A stretch of DNA of 38,225 bases from Acidobacteriaceae bacterium (GCA_020247055.1 JADCJL010000215.1:1-38225), one strand, 5' to 3'. Counted from the stretch's first letter, positions 15,971 through 24,589 are shown. Program-made: numbers and translations. Notes: generated by a model not told the origin, from the sequence alone.

Positions 15971-17497
15971 ATGTCTTTCCATAAGTCCACGAACCCTTCC
16001 ACCCGCCGCGAAGCTCTGCGCCGCATCGGCAACGGTTTCGGCATGATGGCCTTCGCTAGCCTGGTGAACCAGTCTGTTGCCCGAGCCGAAGGCCTCGTCG
16101 ACGGCGCCGGCCGCCCGCTCGGCGCCGCTACCCTCGATCACCCCCAGCGCGTCAAACGCGTCATCTTCCTGTTCATGAACGGCGGCCTGTCCACCATCGA
16201 CAGCTTCGACCCGAAGCCCATGCTCGATAAGTACGACGGCAAGCCTCTGCCCGGCGTCCAGATCAAAACCGAACGCGGCACCGGCGCCCTCATGCGCTCG
16301 CCCTTCAAGTTCAAGAAGTACGGCCAGTGCGGCATGGACATCTCCGAACTCTGGCCCCACCTCGGCGAGGTCGCCGACGACATCGCTTGGGTTCGTTCCG
16401 TCCACACCGAAATCCCCAACCACGAACCCTCCTGCCTCATGATGAACACCGGAGCCAACCAGGCCGGCCGCCCCTCGCTCGGCGCCTGGATGACCTACGG
16501 CCTCGGCACCGAAAACCAGAACCTCCCCGGCTACGTCGTGCTCTGTCCCGACGTCCCCACCACCGTTGGCCCGCCTCTGTGGAGCAACGGCTTCCTGCCC
16601 CCGGTCAACCAGGGCACCTTCATCTCCTCAAAGGTCAACACCCCGGAAGGCGAAGCCCCGCCGATGGAAATGCCCATGAAGGACAAGGACGGAAAAGAGA
16701 TCCCGAAAAAGGTGGAAGTTGAAAAGAGCTTCGATCCCAAAAAGCTCATCAGCTACGTCAACAATCCCAAGTTCGAACTCACCGAACAGCGTCGCGAACT
16801 CGACCTCCTCCAGAAGATCGAAAAGATGCGCCTCGCCCGCGAAGGCGGCGACGCCCAGGTCGAAGCCACCCTCAAGTCCATGGAAACCGCCTTCCGCATG
16901 CAGACCGAAGCTCCTCAGGTCTTCGACATCCGCAAGGAATCCGAGGCGACCCAGAAACTCTACGGTCCCGGCAGCACCGCCCGCGGCGCGCTCACGGCCG
17001 TCCGCCTCGTTGAAAAAGGCGTCCGGATGGTGCAGGTTTACTACGCCAAAGGCGACCCCTGGGACGCCCACGCCGACATCAACGCCCACAAGATCAACGC
17101 GAAGAACTCGGACCAGCCCTTCGCCGCCGTGATCAAAGACCTCAAGTCCCGCGGCCTGTGGAAAGACACGCTCGTCGTTTGCGGCTCCGAGTTCGGCCGT
17201 ACCCCCGTCCGCGAAGTCGGCGGCGGCGGCGGCCAGCTCAAAAAGGGCCGCGACCACAACCCCCACGGCTTCACCATGTGGCTCGCCGGCGGCGCCATCA
17301 AAGGCGGCGCCATCCACGGCGCTACCGATGACTTCGGCTTCAAGGCCGTCGAAAAGCCCGTTCACGTCCACGACATCCACGCCACCATTCTTTATTTGAT
17401 GGGCATCGACCACACCAAGCTGACCTACCGCTACAGCGGACGCGATTTCCGCCTCACCGACGTCAGCGGCGAAGTCCTGCACTCGATCATCGCCTAA
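15971..17497 (+). CDS. DUF1501 protein with Tat-type signal (module A)
   Basis: 508 aa. The N-terminus has TRREALRRIGNGFGMMAF, a twin-arginine-like signal, then RVKRVIFLFMNGGLSTIDSFDPKP. DUF1501 is distantly related to the alkaline phosphatase/sulfatase clan. Family motifs seen are GPGSTARGALTAVRLVEKGVR, DTLVVCGSEFGRTP and GRDHNPHGFTMWLAGG. A charged insertion (about 222-256, EMPMKDKDGKEIPKKVEVE) sits before the central helices. No sulfatase CxPxR motif is present. DUF1501 genes are habitually next to PSCyt/PSD1 genes in Planctomycetota, Verrucomicrobiota and Acidobacteriota, which fits the 14-nt spacing here. Biochemical role unknown. The start has a clear GGGAGA upstream. Confidence 0.92.
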   Translation: MSFHKSTNPSTRREALRRIGNGFGMMAFASLVNQSVARAEGLVDGAGRPLGAATLDHPQRVKRVIFLFMNGGLSTIDSFDPKPMLDKYDGKPLPGVQIKTERGTGALMRSPFKFKKYGQCGMDISELWPHLGEVADDIAWVRSVHTEIPNHEPSCLMMNTGANQAGRPSLGAWMTYGLGTENQNLPGYVVLCPDVPTTVGPPLWSNGFLPPVNQGTFISSKVNTPEGEAPPMEMPMKDKDGKEIPKKVEVEKSFDPKKLISYVNNPKFELTEQRRELDLLQKIEKMRLAREGGDAQVEATLKSMETAFRMQTEAPQVFDIRKESEATQKLYGPGSTARGALTAVRLVEKGVRMVQVYYAKGDPWDAHADINAHKINAKNSDQPFAAVIKDLKSRGLWKDTLVVCGSEFGRTPVREVGGGGGQLKKGRDHNPHGFTMWLAGGAIKGGAIHGATDDFGFKAVEKPVHVHDIHATILYLMGIDHTKLTYRYSGRDFRLTDVSGEVLHSIIA

Positions 17498-17520
17498 CCC
17501 GCCGCACCCCGCCGAAGTGA

Positions 17521-17526
17521 TAAAGT
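17521..17526 (+). promoter_or_regulatory. -10-like TAAAGT, leaderless promoter candidate
   Basis: TAAAGT is followed by 7 nt (GCCCAGC) and then ATG at 17534. No Shine-Dalgarno is seen. If real, the Gfo/Idh-DUF1080 pair has its own promoter within module A. Confidence 0.35.
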
Positions 17527-17533
17527 GCCCAGC

Positions 17534-18577
17534 ATGGCCCCCGTCAAAATCGCCATGCTCGGCTCCGGCTTCGTAGCCGACTTCTACCTCCAGGGTCTCG
17601 CCAACGTCGCCGGCCAGACGGTCGTCGCTAACTACTCGCGCGACCTCGCTAAGGCCGAATCCTTTGCCGCCCGTTGGGATATTCCAGAAGCCACCGACAG
17701 CCTCACCCACCTCATCAGCCGCGACGACATCGACCTCTACATCATCGCCCTTCCCAACGAAGCGCACCTCCCCGTCTCGCTCGCCCTCTCGGCCGCCCGT
17801 CGCCATCAGGTCTGCACCAAACCCCTCGGCCGCACCGCCGCCGAAGCCCTCCAGATGTGGCAGGCCGCCGAAGCCTCCGGCATGCTCCACGGCTACGCCG
17901 AAACCGAAGTCTTCGCCCCCTGCGTCGTCAAAGCCCGCGAGATGATCGAAAGCGGTGGCCTCGGCCGCGTCCTCTGGGTCCGCTCCCGCGAATCTCACTC
18001 GGGCCCCCACAGCCCCCACTTCTGGGACGTCGAAAAGACCGGCGGCGGCGCCATGAACGATCTCGGCTGCCACTGCATCTCCGCTGCCCGCTTCTTTTTC
18101 GGCAAAGACGATCCCATCGTCCGCGTCATGGCCTGGGGCAAACGCCTCGTGCATCACGACAAAACCGCCGGCGAAGACAACGCCCTGCTGCTTCTGCAAT
18201 TCGCCTCCGGCGGCCTCGGCCACTGCGAGCTTTCCTGGACCACCAAAGGCGGCCTCGACCTCCGCAACGAAATCCACGGCACCGAAGGCTCTCTGTTCAC
18301 CGACGTCACCCGCGGCACCCCCCTTACCGCCTTCACCACCCGCGACGCCGGCTACATCATCGAAAAGGCCGATACCGCCTCCGGCTGGACGCGTCCCCTG
18401 CCCGAAGAGGCCTTCGCCTACGGCTATCAGGCCGAAATGCGCCACTTCGTCGAGTGCGTCCGCCACGGCCGCACCCCCCGCGAAACCTATCACGACGGCT
18501 ATCTCGTCAACCGGATCCTCGACGCCGGCTACGCCTCCCTCCGCTCCGGCGCCTGGGTCGATCTCCCTCAGGAATAA
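17534..18577 (+). CDS. Gfo/Idh/MocA-family oxidoreductase (module A)
   Basis: 347 aa. The Rossmann start VKIAMLGSGFVADFYLQGL is followed by QVCTKPLGRTAAEAL in the position of the usual EKP, and GGGAMNDLGCHCISAARFFFG with the catalytic-region histidine. It has no signal peptide, so it is cytoplasmic or exported in a complex. I use ATG 17534. A GTG at 17525 would add three residues, but neither start has a Shine-Dalgarno. The DUF1080 gene follows after 6 nt. In characterised 3-keto-sugar pathways Gfo/Idh enzymes interconvert 3-keto-sugars and sugars, and this neighbour makes that role a reasonable inference. It shares little obvious sequence with the other Gfo/Idh protein at 1505-2518 beyond the fold. 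Confidence 0.9.
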   Translation: MAPVKIAMLGSGFVADFYLQGLANVAGQTVVANYSRDLAKAESFAARWDIPEATDSLTHLISRDDIDLYIIALPNEAHLPVSLALSAARRHQVCTKPLGRTAAEALQMWQAAEASGMLHGYAETEVFAPCVVKAREMIESGGLGRVLWVRSRESHSGPHSPHFWDVEKTGGGAMNDLGCHCISAARFFFGKDDPIVRVMAWGKRLVHHDKTAGEDNALLLLQFASGGLGHCELSWTTKGGLDLRNEIHGTEGSLFTDVTRGTPLTAFTTRDAGYIIEKADTASGWTRPLPEEAFAYGYQAEMRHFVECVRHGRTPRETYHDGYLVNRILDAGYASLRSGAWVDLPQE

Positions 18578-18583
18578 CTCACC

Positions 18584-19165
18584 ATGCGCCTGCTCTCTCT
18601 CTTGCTTTTCACCGTCTCCCTCGCCCCCGCCCAGTCCTGGACCACCCTCTTCGACGGGAAAACCCTCCAAGGCTGGCAGCCCCGCGCTACCTTCGCCCCG
18701 CCCGGCACCGGCGATTGGAAGGTCGCCGACGGCGCCATCCTCTGCGGCGGCGCCCAACCCGGCTGGCTCTCCACCAACGCCTCCTACCGCGACTTCCGGC
18801 TCCAACTCGAGTTCCGCGGCCCCGCCACGGTCAACAGCGGCGTCTTCCTCCGCAGTCAAAAAGAAGGCCAACCCCACGTCACCGGCTACGAACTCCAGAT
18901 CTGGGACATGCAACCGGCCGGCTACCTCACCGGCAGCCTCGTCGGCAGCGTGAAAGCCCAACCCACCAAAATCAAACCCGACGCCTGGAACCGCTTTGAC
19001 ATCACCGCCCGCGGCGACCACTTCCTCGTCAAACTGAATGGCCAAACCGTCCTCGACGCCCACGACGGCAAGCACGCCGAAGGCGTCATCGGCCTCCAGT
19101 GCCAGCCCCAGCAGAACATCGCCTTCCGGAACCTCCGGATTCAGCCGTTACCCCCGAAAAAATAA
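18584..19165 (+). CDS. DUF1080 (3-keto-disaccharide hydrolase-type) secreted protein
   Basis: 193 aa: signal peptide MRLLSLLLFTVSLAPAQ, then a single concanavalin-like jelly roll. Hallmarks are TTLFDGKTLQGWQPR, DFRLQLEFRGPATVNSGVFLRS, GYELQIWDM and DAWNRFDITARGDHFLVKLNGQTV. The family (PF06439) contains members shown to cleave 3-keto-glycosides; whether this one does is inference. It would act in the periplasm. It is probably translated from the same message as the preceding Gfo/Idh gene (6-nt gap; AGGA about 9 nt before the ATG). It is the last gene of module A; a new promoter region follows. Confidence 0.9.
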   Translation: MRLLSLLLFTVSLAPAQSWTTLFDGKTLQGWQPRATFAPPGTGDWKVADGAILCGGAQPGWLSTNASYRDFRLQLEFRGPATVNSGVFLRSQKEGQPHVTGYELQIWDMQPAGYLTGSLVGSVKAQPTKIKPDAWNRFDITARGDHFLVKLNGQTVLDAHDGKHAEGVIGLQCQPQQNIAFRNLRIQPLPPKK

Positions 19166-19176
19166 GGCGTTTCGCT

Positions 19177-19191
19177 CGTTAGGTTGTAACG
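19177..19191 (+). promoter_or_regulatory. Inverted repeat CGTTA-GGTTG-TAACG upstream of receptor B
   Basis: A perfect 5-bp inverted repeat with a 5-nt centre, just upstream of the proposed extended -10 box. It is a possible operator, but short. Confidence 0.3.
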
Positions 19192-19198
19192 CTGTCTG

Positions 19199-19207
19199 TG
19201 GTAGTCT
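19199..19207 (+). promoter_or_regulatory. Extended -10 promoter TGG-TAGTCT for receptor B
   Basis: TAGTCT (19202-19207) preceded by a TGn extension. The -35 at 17 nt (TTAGGT) is poor, as is common with extended -10 promoters. The leader would begin near 19214. Confidence 0.4.
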
Positions 19208-19212
19208 GATCA

Positions 19213-19241
19213 AACCGGGGGGCATAGTACCCCCGCTGGTT
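19213..19241 (+). promoter_or_regulatory. Leader hairpin AACC-GGGGG ... CCCCC-GCT-GGTT
   Basis: AACC and a G-run at 19213-19222 can pair with CCCCC and GGTT at 19230-19241 around the loop CATAGTA, with a GCT bulge. It lies at the very start of the proposed transcript, ahead of the weak TTG start. It may protect the mRNA or control translation. Confidence 0.4.
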
Positions 19242-19253
19242 ACTTACCTAGAC

Positions 19254-19257
19254 AGGA
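19254..19257 (+). promoter_or_regulatory. Ribosome site (AGGA) deciding a TTG start
   Basis: AGGA followed by 8 nt and TTG at 19266. The residues after the TTG form a clean signal peptide, while the reading frame upstream of it runs back through the DUF1080 gene. Confidence 0.6.
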
Positions 19258-19265
19258 ATACTGCA

Positions 19266-22200
19266 TTGCGAAGCCTTCTCCTCCGATCTTTCTGCATCCT
19301 CTTTTTTACCTCCGCCGCCCTCCTCGCCCAGGGCGACCGCGGCGCCATCACCGGCCTCATCACCGATAAATCCGGCGCCGCCGTTCCGAACGTCGCCGTC
19401 GAAGCGGTCAACACCGCCACCAACACCCGATTCGAAACGGTCTCTACCGGCACCGGAGCCTACCGCCTCGTCGGTCTGCCCATCGGGTTCTACGATGTCA
19501 GTGCGAAAGCCTCCGGCTTTAACACCTCTATCCAGCGCGGCGTCCAGATTCAAACCAACCAGACGGCCACTATCGACATCGGCCTCACCGTCGGCGCCGT
19601 CACCGAAAGCGTGACCGTCCAGGGCGGCGTCCCCATCATCCAAACCGAGTCCGCCGACATCGGCGTCGTCGTCGAGTCCAAACAGTTCCTCGACCTCCCC
19701 CTCACCCTCGGCGGCGGCATCCGCAACCCCTCCAACTTCATCAAGCTCGCCCCCGGCGTCAGCCCCACCGGCACCTGGACCAAGTCCATCTCCGGCGGCG
19801 GCGGCTTCCAGGATCAGATCTATTACGACGGTATCGCCCTCTCCCGCGGCGACCTGTCGAACGACGCCGAAGTCAACCCCTCCGTCGACGCCATCGCCGA
19901 GTTCAAGCTGATCACCAACAACTACTCGGCCGAATACGCCCACGCGATGGGCGGCGTCACCAGCTTCACCATGAAGAGCGGCACCAACCAGTTCCACGGC
20001 ACCGCCTTTGAATTCCTTCGCAACGAAAAACTGGACGCCCGCGGCTTCTTCCCCACCACCCGCGCTCCTTCGAAGCAAAACGAATGGGGCGGCACTCTCG
20101 GCGGCCCTGTCGTCATCCCGAAAATCTACAACGGCAAGGACCGTACCTTCTGGTTCTTCTCCTTCGATCAGTTCTATCGCCGCGGCGGCGCTTTGGGCGG
20201 CCTCAACACCCTCCCCACCTCCCGTATGGTGCAGGGCGACTTCAGCGAACTCGGCAGCCGGCTCATCTACGATCCCAACAGCTCCGGCGCCGCCGGCAGT
20301 CGCGTCCCCTTCGCGGGTAATCGCATCCCTTCCAACCGCCTCAGCAAGGTCTCCTCGGTGATGCTGCCCTTCATCCCGGCGCCCGAACTACCCGGCCTCG
20401 TCAACAACTCCATCGCTCCCCTCGGTAGCCCCCGCGCCGACGAGCGCACGGCCGGCTTCAAAATCGACCACACCTTCAGCCCGAAGAATCGCGTCAGCGG
20501 CATGTACAACGATACCTTCCGCCCCTCCATCAAGAGCCCTGGCCCCTCCCGCCTGCTCCCCGTCGGCGGCGAAGCGGCGACGCTCATTCTCAACTACAAC
20601 CTCCAGAAAGTGCGCACCAACGTGCTCCACTTGAATATCGACCAGAACCTCTCGCCCACCACCCTGAACCACATTGGCCTCGGCTACTCCCGGTTCCGCA
20701 ATCCGAACTTCTCGCTCGGCTTCAACCAGGGATGGACCCAGCCCAACGGGGGTAAACTCGGGCTCCGCGGCCTCCAGTTCGACCTCTCTCCCACGGTTTT
20801 GTTCGACACCGAAGGCTACACCCGCTTCGGCGACGACATCGCCAGCGACAACTACTTCCACACCTTCACCGCGCTCGACACCCTCACCATGATCCGCGGC
20901 AACCATACCCTGAAGTTCGGCGGCGAAGTCCAGCGCCATCGCGATAACTACCGCAACTTCGGCAATGGCGGCGGCACCTTCCGCTACCGCCGCGAAACCA
21001 CCGGCCTGCCCGGCGTAGCCGCCTCCGGCGACGCCTTCGCCAGCTTCCTGCTCGGCGAAACCTACTCTTCCAGCGCCTTCTTCCGCGATTCGCTACCCGG
21101 CGGCCGCTATACCGTCTTCGGCTTCTTCGCCGACGACACCTGGAAGGTCACCAACAAACTCACCCTCACCCTCGGTTTCCGTTGGGAACCGGTTGTACCC
21201 CATAGCGACCCCGCGGGCCGGATCTCCTATCTGGATATCGCCGCCCCGAACGCTCTGGCCGGCAATCTGCCCGGCGCCATGCGCTTCGGCAATACCGATG
21301 GCGTCAGCAACCGCTATCTCAACGTGCTCTGGAACAACTTCGCCCCGCGCCTCGGCATCGCATACCGCCTCACCAACCGCACCGTCATCCGCGGCGGCGC
21401 CGGCGTGTTTAACTCCAACTACATCAACCAGGGCCTCGGCCTGCCCGCCTTCGGTTACGCGACGACGGCCTCGTTTGCCTCCGCCGACGGCGGCACCACA
21501 GCCGCCTTCAACTGGGACGGCGGCTTCCCGCAGAACTTCCGCCGGCCTCCCGTCAAGGATGCCACCGCCGCCAACGGCCAGGCTGCCACCGCCGTCATCC
21601 CCTCCTCCTACCAACTGCCCTATAAGCTGCAGTGGAACCTCGCCATCGAGCATCAGTTTGCCGACGACATCTCGATGAGCTTTGCCTACGTTGCCAACGC
21701 CGGCCGGCACCTGTACAACTCGCAGCAGCTCAACCAGCTCCCGCAGCAGTACTGGAACCTGCCCGCTTCGCTGCTCACGGCCAACATCAACTCCGACGCC
21801 GCCCGCGCCGCCGGTATCCGCGAACCCTTCCCCGGTTTCGCTCAACTCTGGGGTGGGCTCGCTCGCGTCAACCAGGCGCTTCGCCCGTTCCCGCAGTATG
21901 CCAACGTGGGCATCTACGGCTCCACCTTCGGCAACTCCAACTATCACAGCTTCCAGTACAAGCTGGATAAACGCATGGCCCGCGGCTTGAGCGGCACCGT
22001 CGCCTACACCTGGTCCAAGTTCCTCACCGACGCGGCCATGTTCGACGACAACCCCGCCCAGCAGAATGCCCTGCAGCGCGAAAAGTCGTATCACCCCTCC
22101 GACTATCCGCACGTATTCACCTTCTCGCTGGTCTACAACGTGCCCTTCTCGAGCCAGAGCAAGGCCGTGAACTTCCTGCTCAAGGGCTGGCAGTTGGCCA

Positions 22201-22649
22201 CCGTCAACAGCTACAACTCGGGTGGCCGTCTCTTTCCGACCACCTCCAATGCGCTGCCCTTCTTCAACCTTGGCCTGCGGCCCAACATCGTAAACGCGAA
22301 CATGCGGTCCGATGTCTCGATGGATCAGTACGACCCGAACGATCCGGCCCGCAACACCTACATCCTGCGCTCAGCCTTTGCCAACCCGGCGCCCGGACAG
22401 TTGAGCACCGCGGCTCGCGGTCTCGAAGTCCGCGGCCCGATGCGGCAGGATGAGAGCCTCGCCTTCATGAAGCAGAACCGGATCGGCGAGCGCCTCTCGA
22501 CGCAATTCCGCGTCGAGATTCAGAACCCCCTCAACCGGACCGTCTTTGGCAATCCGATCATGGATTTCACCAACGCCGCCTTCGGTCGCATCAACTCTAC
22601 CCAGATCGGTCCGCGTAACATCCAACTCGGTCTCAAGTTGATGTTCTGA
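19266..22649 (+). CDS. Oar-like TonB-dependent outer-membrane receptor (module B, TTG start)
   Basis: 1127 aa. From TTG 19266 the protein begins with a signal peptide (MRSLLLRSFCILFFTSAALLAQG). A carboxypeptidase-regulatory-like domain follows (GAITGLITDKSGAAVPNVAV, YDVSAKASGF), then a plug-like segment (GAVTESVTVQGGVPIIQTES, IYYDGIALSRGDLSNDAE) and a long barrel ending LGLKLMF. There is no ATG until far inside the mature protein, so TTG is the only start that gives export. The frame's extension back to 19038 overlaps DUF1080 and is not credible. Same class as the receptor at 8076 but clearly divergent in sequence, so probably a different ligand. A strong terminator follows, so the gene may be monocistronic. 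Confidence 0.92.
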   Translation: MRSLLLRSFCILFFTSAALLAQGDRGAITGLITDKSGAAVPNVAVEAVNTATNTRFETVSTGTGAYRLVGLPIGFYDVSAKASGFNTSIQRGVQIQTNQTATIDIGLTVGAVTESVTVQGGVPIIQTESADIGVVVESKQFLDLPLTLGGGIRNPSNFIKLAPGVSPTGTWTKSISGGGGFQDQIYYDGIALSRGDLSNDAEVNPSVDAIAEFKLITNNYSAEYAHAMGGVTSFTMKSGTNQFHGTAFEFLRNEKLDARGFFPTTRAPSKQNEWGGTLGGPVVIPKIYNGKDRTFWFFSFDQFYRRGGALGGLNTLPTSRMVQGDFSELGSRLIYDPNSSGAAGSRVPFAGNRIPSNRLSKVSSVMLPFIPAPELPGLVNNSIAPLGSPRADERTAGFKIDHTFSPKNRVSGMYNDTFRPSIKSPGPSRLLPVGGEAATLILNYNLQKVRTNVLHLNIDQNLSPTTLNHIGLGYSRFRNPNFSLGFNQGWTQPNGGKLGLRGLQFDLSPTVLFDTEGYTRFGDDIASDNYFHTFTALDTLTMIRGNHTLKFGGEVQRHRDNYRNFGNGGGTFRYRRETTGLPGVAASGDAFASFLLGETYSSSAFFRDSLPGGRYTVFGFFADDTWKVTNKLTLTLGFRWEPVVPHSDPAGRISYLDIAAPNALAGNLPGAMRFGNTDGVSNRYLNVLWNNFAPRLGIAYRLTNRTVIRGGAGVFNSNYINQGLGLPAFGYATTASFASADGGTTAAFNWDGGFPQNFRRPPVKDATAANGQAATAVIPSSYQLPYKLQWNLAIEHQFADDISMSFAYVANAGRHLYNSQQLNQLPQQYWNLPASLLTANINSDAARAAGIREPFPGFAQLWGGLARVNQALRPFPQYANVGIYGSTFGNSNYHSFQYKLDKRMARGLSGTVAYTWSKFLTDAAMFDDNPAQQNALQREKSYHPSDYPHVFTFSLVYNVPFSSQSKAVNFLLKGWQLATVNSYNSGGRLFPTTSNALPFFNLGLRPNIVNANMRSDVSMDQYDPNDPARNTYILRSAFANPAPGQLSTAARGLEVRGPMRQDESLAFMKQNRIGERLSTQFRVEIQNPLNRTVFGNPIMDFTNAAFGRINSTQIGPRNIQLGLKLMF

Positions 22650-22669
22650 TCGCCCGCTGGCTTCCTGCC

Positions 22670-22715
22670 GCCGAAAGCCTCCCCCCTACCGGGCCGGGAG
22701 GCTTTCGGCTTTTCT
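22670..22715 (+). terminator. Rho-independent terminator after receptor B
   Basis: A perfect 14-bp stem, GCCGAAAGCCTCCC (22670-22683) with GGGAGGCTTTCGGC (22696-22709), a 12-nt loop, then TTTTCT. It lies 20 nt after the receptor stop and separates it from the PSCyt2 operon. Confidence 0.9.
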
Positions 22716-22731
22716 GGGTTGGCCTTTCCCG

Positions 22732-22769
22732 GTCGGCCCCCCCGTGTCGGCCCCCCTGTCGGCCCCCCC
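22732..22769 (+). repeat. Three tandem copies of GTCGGCCCCCC
   Basis: Copies begin at 22732, 22746 and 22758, separated by 1-2 nt, each GTCGG plus six or seven C. They lie between the terminator and the next promoter. It is a simple tandem repeat liable to slippage, not a CRISPR. Confidence 0.7.
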
Positions 22770-22798
22770 TTTACCCCGGAGTTCAATTCTGATATTTT
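22770..22798 (+). promoter_or_regulatory. Sigma70-type promoter for the PSCyt2-DUF1501-SUMF1 operon
   Basis: TTTACC (22770-22775) and TATTTT (22793-22798) with exactly 17 nt between. The -35 begins right where the GTCGGCCCCCC repeats end. Confidence 0.5.
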
Positions 22799-22805
22799 CT
22801 CCGCT

Positions 22806-22810
22806 GGAGG
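22806..22810 (+). promoter_or_regulatory. Shine-Dalgarno GGAGG deciding a GTG start
   Basis: GGAGG, 6-nt spacer, GTG at 22817. It is the strongest ribosome site in module B and fixes the start of the PSCyt2 gene. Confidence 0.75.
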
Positions 22811-22816
22811 TGTTGT

Positions 22817-24589
22817 GTGAAGACTCTGTGGTTTCTGCCTGTCCTTCTCCCGGTGTCCCTTTTGCTTGGCCAGACCCCGGCAGCATCCGACGCTCACGCA
22901 CCGCTGTTCCGTCCGAAGGCTAACACCGTAAGTCAGGATAGCGCCCGCCTCACTGCCCACCTGCCCAAACCGGCGGCCGGCCGGGTGGCCATCAAAGGCT
23001 TCATCGATGAAGAGATCCTCGGCAAGATGAAGCGGGATCAGATCCCCCACGCTCCGCTGGCAACCGATCTCGAGTTCCTCCGTCGCGTTCGCCTCGACCT
23101 GACCGGTAAAATTCCCACCGCGACCGAAGTGCGCGAGTTTCTCTCGAACCGCGCTCCAGATAAGCGCGCCCGCCTAATCGATCAGCTAATCGGTTCTCCC
23201 GAGTTTGTTGATAAATGGGCCTACTTCTTCATGGATGTCCTCCGCGCCAACGGCAAAATGGGCCGCGGACACAAACTCTTCCACTACGCCCTTAAAGAGA
23301 GCCTCGCCGCCGACCGGCCCTATGACGACTGGGTCCGTTCGCTCATCGCTGCTTCGGCCAAGAGTAATTATGTCGTTTCGGCGGTCAATCCCATCGTCCG
23401 CGAACACGTCGAAGGCAAACCCGGCGAAGCCGCCCACGGCGACGATCTGTCCAAGGTCAACCAACTCGACACCCACGACGAGCTGACGATTCTCTACGGC
23501 AAGGTCTTCCTCGGTATCAACCTTTCCTGTGTCTCCTGCCACAACGGACGCGGACATCTGGAGAAGGTGAACGCGCATCTGACTACGCTCCGCCGGTCGG
23601 ACTTCTTCCAGATGTCCGCCTTCCTGGGCGGCACCCGCTACATTCCGCACGTCGAAAAATCGGCCGCCGTCATGGGCCACTTCCTTGTCGATGACTTCGG
23701 CGGGCCCTACAACACCAAGTCCGAAAGTATGCTCCGCACCAAACGTTCGGGCGGCCCCAACACCCCGAAGTTTGTCCTCACCAACGCCGTCGTCCCGCCC
23801 GAAGCCGAGCCCCGCGCTGAACTGGGCCGCATGCTCACCAGCCATCCGCAGTTCGCCCGCGCCACCGTGAATATGTTCTGGGCCAAGCTGATGGGCATTG
23901 GCATAGTCGATCCCTACGACGAATTCGACCTGCTCCGCCTCGACCCCAACAACCTGCCCAAAGGCTGGGACCTGCAGCCTTCGCACCCGGCCCTGCTCGA
24001 GAAGCTAGCCGACTCCTTCCGCCAGAGCAATCACAGCATCCAAAGCCTGTTCCGGCTCATCTGCAACTCCTCGGCCTACCAGCTGTCCGCCCGCTTCCCG
24101 GGCGAATGGCAGGAGTCCTACGCCCGCTACTACGCCCGCAAGTACGTCCGCATGCTGACGGCTGAAGAGCTGCACGACGCCATCGCCGATGCCACCACGC
24201 GCCCCGGTTCCTACGTCGCCATGCAGGTCTCGGTGCCGCAGGCCAAGGGCGAGCTGAAGTCCTTCATGTCGGCCTTTGGCGAATCCAACCGCGGCGGCCC
24301 GCCCCGCACCCCGGCCCCGTCGCCGCTGCAGCCCATCACGATGATGCGTTCCCCCGTTGTGAACGATCGCGTCCTGGCCGCCAAGGATAGCCGCGTGCAG
24401 CGTCTACTCGACACCTATCCGGACAACGGTAAAGTCGTCGACGAGCTTTTCCTCGCCACCATTTCCCGTCTACCGCTGCCGGCCGAACGGGCCGTCGCGG
24501 TGGACGCGCTCAAGGCCAATCGCGTCGAAGGCGCCCAGAACCTGCAGTGGGCTCTTCTCAACCTCGTCGAGTTCCTCTATAACTTATGA
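22817..24589 (+). CDS. PSCyt2(DUF1549)-PSD1(DUF1553) protein (module B)
   Basis: 590 aa, secreted (MKTLWFLPVLLPVSLLLGQ). It begins DUF1549 at about residue 60 (FIDEEILGKMKRDQI, FLRRVRLDLTGKIPTATEV) and carries a single heme-type CVSCH (238-242) where the module A homologue has CARCH. The N-terminal PSCyt1 domain with CYACH is absent. DUF1553 follows (QFARATVNMFWAKLMGIGIV, SIQSLFRLICNSSAYQLS) and ends in VEFLYNL. It is a little over half the length of the module A protein and lacks its insertions, so it looks like the minimal form of the family. The stop overlaps the DUF1501 start by 4 nt (ATGA), so the pair is coupled. Function is unproven; periplasmic redox or sugar handling is the working guess. 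Confidence 0.9.
   Translation: MKTLWFLPVLLPVSLLLGQTPAASDAHAPLFRPKANTVSQDSARLTAHLPKPAAGRVAIKGFIDEEILGKMKRDQIPHAPLATDLEFLRRVRLDLTGKIPTATEVREFLSNRAPDKRARLIDQLIGSPEFVDKWAYFFMDVLRANGKMGRGHKLFHYALKESLAADRPYDDWVRSLIAASAKSNYVVSAVNPIVREHVEGKPGEAAHGDDLSKVNQLDTHDELTILYGKVFLGINLSCVSCHNGRGHLEKVNAHLTTLRRSDFFQMSAFLGGTRYIPHVEKSAAVMGHFLVDDFGGPYNTKSESMLRTKRSGGPNTPKFVLTNAVVPPEAEPRAELGRMLTSHPQFARATVNMFWAKLMGIGIVDPYDEFDLLRLDPNNLPKGWDLQPSHPALLEKLADSFRQSNHSIQSLFRLICNSSAYQLSARFPGEWQESYARYYARKYVRMLTAEELHDAIADATTRPGSYVAMQVSVPQAKGELKSFMSAFGESNRGGPPRTPAPSPLQPITMMRSPVVNDRVLAAKDSRVQRLLDTYPDNGKVVDELFLATISRLPLPAERAVAVDALKANRVEGAQNLQWALLNLVEFLYNL

Noticed and set aside
16628-19075. 815-codon open frame on the minus strand across DUF1501, Gfo/Idh and DUF1080
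   Set aside because: Low-complexity Gly/Ala/Val/Asp composition typical of the antisense of C-ending GC-rich codons. It spans three well-supported plus genes and has no recognisable domain.
19038-19265. N-terminal extension of receptor B
   Set aside because: Runs inside the DUF1080 gene and lacks a signal peptide; the TTG at 19266 gives a proper one.
22732-22769. CRISPR-like tandem repeat
   Set aside because: Unit is about 12 nt with 1-2 nt between copies, no spacers and no cas genes.
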